Below are positions 6,878 through 8,673 of a stretch of 8,673 nucleotides of DNA, piece by piece. The stretch's first letter is position 1. The number at the start of each line of letters is the position of its first letter. The notes under the pieces are model-generated. The model was given only the letters and a program-made list of their open reading frames with translations, was not told the origin of the DNA and searched no databases. The DNA is from Gammaproteobacteria bacterium (GTDB taxonomy: Bacteria > Pseudomonadota > Gammaproteobacteria > SZUA-229), in NCBI GenBank assembly GCA_026998145.1, contig JALTRC010000486.1, forward strand, positions 1-8,673, given 5' to 3'. Position numbers and translations under genes: made by a program.

Positions 6878-7189
6878 ATGAAACGCTACATTGCACAATT
6901 CCTGATATTGATGGTGCTTTCCATGAGCCTGGCTTACAGCCTGGACAGCTTTATGGAAATCCCCGCCGATCATTCCGAATTTACCTATATGAATGATCTT
7001 GAACAGCATCATCAGGGTGACGCATCTGTAGATTGTGACCACTGCTGTCATGGCACGGCCCATCTAACCGGCATCACATCACAGCCCATTGCTTTTTTAG
7101 CGCCCCAGCCAGAACAATATCTGATTGTTTACACACAACAACTGGCCGCTATTACACACACACCACCTACACCCCCGCCAACCGCATAA
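6878..7189 (+). CDS. Small exported CzcI-like protein with a CDHCCH motif, first gene of a metal efflux operon
   Basis: The protein has 103 residues. A hydrophobic N-terminal segment (about 5-21, ending AYS) is a signal peptide or signal anchor. The mature part is acidic and histidine-containing and carries CDHCCHGTAH at 53-62: three Cys and three His in ten residues, an apparent metal-binding patch. It ends in a proline/threonine tail (PPTPPPTA). Small secreted proteins with a Cys/His patch, called CzcI or DUF2946-like, are often encoded just before czcC in proteobacterial cation efflux operons. The position here, 71 bases before czcC, fits that. No good Shine-Dalgarno is visible before ATG 6878; ATG 6911 would delete most of the signal sequence, so the longer form is preferred. 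The exact family and the metal are not determined. Confidence 0.7.
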   Translation: MKRYIAQFLILMVLSMSLAYSLDSFMEIPADHSEFTYMNDLEQHHQGDASVDCDHCCHGTAHLTGITSQPIAFLAPQPEQYLIVYTQQLAAITHTPPTPPPTA

Positions 7190-7208
7190 TTTCTTTTATT
7201 GTTTAAAC

Positions 7209-7242
7209 ACACCGGCTCACTGTGAGCGGTGTTATTTATTTT
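7209..7242 (+). terminator. Terminator-like or attenuator hairpin between the CzcI-like gene and czcC
   Basis: The left arm ACACC-(G)-GCTCA (7209-7219, one bulged G) pairs with TGAGC-GGTGT (7223-7232) around a CTG loop, giving ten base pairs. It is followed by TTATTTATTTT (7232-7242). This is the shape of a Rho-independent terminator with a slightly interrupted T-run. Its place inside a likely operon suggests partial termination, attenuation or an RNA processing site, lowering czcCBA expression relative to the small first gene. This is inferred from the sequence only. Confidence 0.5.
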
Positions 7243-7260
7243 CGATTGAATGAGATTGTT

Positions 7261-8496
7261 ATGCATAAAATGTATATTTTTGCCCTGCTGTGTGTGTTCG
7301 CCACATCATTGCAGGCAGCACCATCAAACATCCCCCAGTTAAACCCAGGCAGCCAACTGCAACAGCTGGCACAGACCGTATTACTGGAACACCCGGATCT
7401 ACAGGCCGCCAGAGCCGAATACAATGCAGCCCTGGCGCAAATGCGTGCGGCTGATCAGCCCCTCTATAACCCGGAACTGGAAATTGATATTGAGAAAACC
7501 GACATCAAAACCTCCAGCCTGGGCATCAATCAGGCCATTGACTGGTCCGATAAACGGGGCGCCCAGGCAACGGCCGGACAGGCCAAGGCAAAGGCTGCAC
7601 TGGCTCAGCTCCGCCAGACCCAGATCAATGTACTGAGCGAGCTGCTTAACCAGTTGAGCCGATACCATCATGCGGGCGCGCAGGCATCACTGGCCAAACA
7701 ACGGGTTGAGCTGCTGAATAATTTTTATCAGCTGGCCAGACAACGCTTTGAAGCCGGTGATGTGGGACGTAGTGATGTGGATCTGGCCCGTATGGCCCTG
7801 TCTGAAGCCCAGATGCAGTCGGCATCCGCGGTATCCGATGCCTATGCGGCCAGCACTGCCCTGCTCACCTACTCCAGCAAGCCGGCTGATGGCTGGCCCC
7901 AGCTTCCCGCCCTGCCGCAGCCCTGGGATGGCATCAAAGATCCTGAAACCCTGAAAACCCACCCCTTATTACAGCAAAGCCTGTGGCAGTTCCGTGCCAG
8001 CCAGTCTCAGCTGGAACTGGCCCGCCGCCAAAGTCATGCAGACCCCACCATTGGCCTGCGCGGTGGCAAGGAGGCGGATGAATCTCTGCTGGGCTTTAGC
8101 TTCTCCATGCCGCTGAATTTCCGCAATACCTTTAAGGCGGAAATCGAAGCCGCCGCAGCCGCCTCCCTGAGCGCCGAGCAAAACTGGATACAGGCTCGCC
8201 GCCTGGCCAGCGCACGGCTGGAATCGGCCAGCCAGCGCTACCAGCTCACTTATGCGGCATTACAGGACTGGCAGTCTGCCGGACTGGCCAGCCTTAAGGG
8301 GCAAACCCAGTTATTAAAACGCCTGTGGGAAAGTGGTGAGCTCAGCACTACGGAATATCTGGTGCAGTTACAGCAAACCCTGGACACCCGCAGCTCGGCT
8401 ATTGAATTACAGCAATCCGCCTGGGATGCCTGGACCGACTGGCTTAAAGCCGCCGGACAGTTACATCACTGGCTGGCCATCAATAACAAAGCCTGA
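7261..8496 (+). CDS. czcC: CzcC-family outer-membrane factor of a heavy-metal RND efflux system
   Basis: The product is the outer-membrane channel of a CzcCBA/CusCBA-type exporter, which pushes divalent cations such as Co2+, Zn2+ or Cd2+ (or Cu+/Ag+ in the Cus branch) out of the cell. I choose ATG 7261 (411 residues). It gives a normal Sec signal peptide (MHKMYIFALLCVFATSLQAA) and has GAG about 7 bases upstream. The possible GTG at 7222 lies within the hairpin and would add 13 residues that spoil the signal. The mature part has two OEP helical repeats. The first contains NPELEIDIEKTD and RQRFEAGDVGRSDVDLARMA; the second contains DPTIGLRGGKEADESLLGFS and SMPLNFRN, a hallmark block of CzcC proteins (about 263-290). 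It is clearly distinct from the TolC protein upstream. Metal specificity cannot be read from this subunit. Confidence 0.88.
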   Translation: MHKMYIFALLCVFATSLQAAPSNIPQLNPGSQLQQLAQTVLLEHPDLQAARAEYNAALAQMRAADQPLYNPELEIDIEKTDIKTSSLGINQAIDWSDKRGAQATAGQAKAKAALAQLRQTQINVLSELLNQLSRYHHAGAQASLAKQRVELLNNFYQLARQRFEAGDVGRSDVDLARMALSEAQMQSASAVSDAYAASTALLTYSSKPADGWPQLPALPQPWDGIKDPETLKTHPLLQQSLWQFRASQSQLELARRQSHADPTIGLRGGKEADESLLGFSFSMPLNFRNTFKAEIEAAAAASLSAEQNWIQARRLASARLESASQRYQLTYAALQDWQSAGLASLKGQTQLLKRLWESGELSTTEYLVQLQQTLDTRSSAIELQQSAWDAWTDWLKAAGQLHHWLAINNKA

Positions 8497-8526
8497 TTAC
8501 GACACAGAATTGACAGAGATAAAAAC

Positions 8527-8673
8527 ATGAAATCATTACCCTTATTTATTATTCTGCTGGCGCTTACTGCCCAGCCACTGGCATATGCTTCCGGCGATCA
8601 CGATGAAGCCACGCACACAGAAGAAGCCGGCCATGACGAACACGGCGCAGAAGGTCACGGCGGCCACGAAGAA
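8527..8673 (+). CDS. czcB: Periplasmic adaptor (CzcB-type membrane fusion protein), N-terminal 49 residues, partial
   Basis: The gene starts 30 bases after the czcC stop; only a weak purine stretch (ACAGAGA) precedes ATG. A signal peptide or anchor (MKSLPLFIILLALTAQPLAYA) leads to a mature N-terminus that is strongly enriched in His, Asp, Glu and Gly (GDHDEATHTEEAGHDEHGAE, then further His/Gly/Glu to the window edge). Histidine-rich acidic N-termini are common in CzcB-type adaptors of zinc/cobalt/cadmium RND pumps and are thought to bind periplasmic metal ions. The barrel-sandwich and beta-barrel domains lie beyond the window, so the assignment rests on this leader and on the position after czcC. 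A separate small His-rich metal-binding protein is a less likely alternative. Confidence 0.7.
   Translation, partial: MKSLPLFIILLALTAQPLAYASGDHDEATHTEEAGHDEHGAEGHGGHEE

Noticed and set aside
7222..7260. Upstream GTG start for the CzcC protein, adding 13 residues
   Set aside because: It lies within the terminator-like hairpin, has no ribosome binding site, and places a non-signal-like stretch before an otherwise normal signal peptide that starts at ATG 7261.
1..8673. CRISPR array, tRNA, rRNA or riboswitch
   Set aside because: No regularly spaced repeats, cloverleaf-like segments or recognisable conserved RNA cores were seen on either strand.

Overview
The window looks like chromosomal DNA of a gammaproteobacterium, probably marine or environmental. 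The NAD kinase and RecN genes sit side by side as they do in many Gammaproteobacteria. They are followed by a close TolC-family channel and by the start of a CzcCBA-type metal efflux operon. I cannot name the genus from the sequence alone.

Layout. (1) Positions 1-126 are the right end of an IS3-family insertion sequence: the last 30 codons of its transposase plus the terminal sequence. (2) Immediately after the IS, 127-862 is the 3' part of a gene for a repeat protein of the NxxGxxAF type; its 5' part is missing at the IS junction. (3) 863-2198 is AT-rich accessory DNA. It holds one intact lipoprotein gene with two PKD/Ig-like domains (1086-1772), and two decayed copies (881-1003 and 2031-2141) of a short sequence that translates like the extreme C-terminus of the mismatch repair protein MutS. 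(4) 2199-2615, minus strand, is a conserved-looking hypothetical gene of 138 codons with a good sigma-70-type promoter. A structured inverted repeat lies in the intergenic region between it and nadK. (5) 2848-6757 is a tight plus-strand cluster, nadK-recN-tolC, with an 8-bp overlap and then zero spacing. (6) 6878 to the end is a heavy-metal efflux operon: a small exported protein with a CDHCCH motif, an internal terminator-like hairpin, the outer-membrane factor CzcC, and the first 49 codons of a histidine-rich CzcB-type adaptor. The RND pump gene (czcA) would be expected just beyond the window.

How the parts relate. The left ~2.2 kb reads as an accessory zone with an IS insertion, a truncated gene, decayed fragments and surface-protein genes. 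From about 2.8 kb onward the DNA is core-like and more GC-rich. Two different outer-membrane efflux factors (TolC and CzcC) lie within 3 kb of each other. They belong to different subfamilies and appear to serve different systems: general export for TolC, and metal RND efflux for CzcC. The most unusual item is the pair of MutS-C-terminus-like remnants on either side of the lipoprotein gene. I see no clear new multi-gene system in the window.
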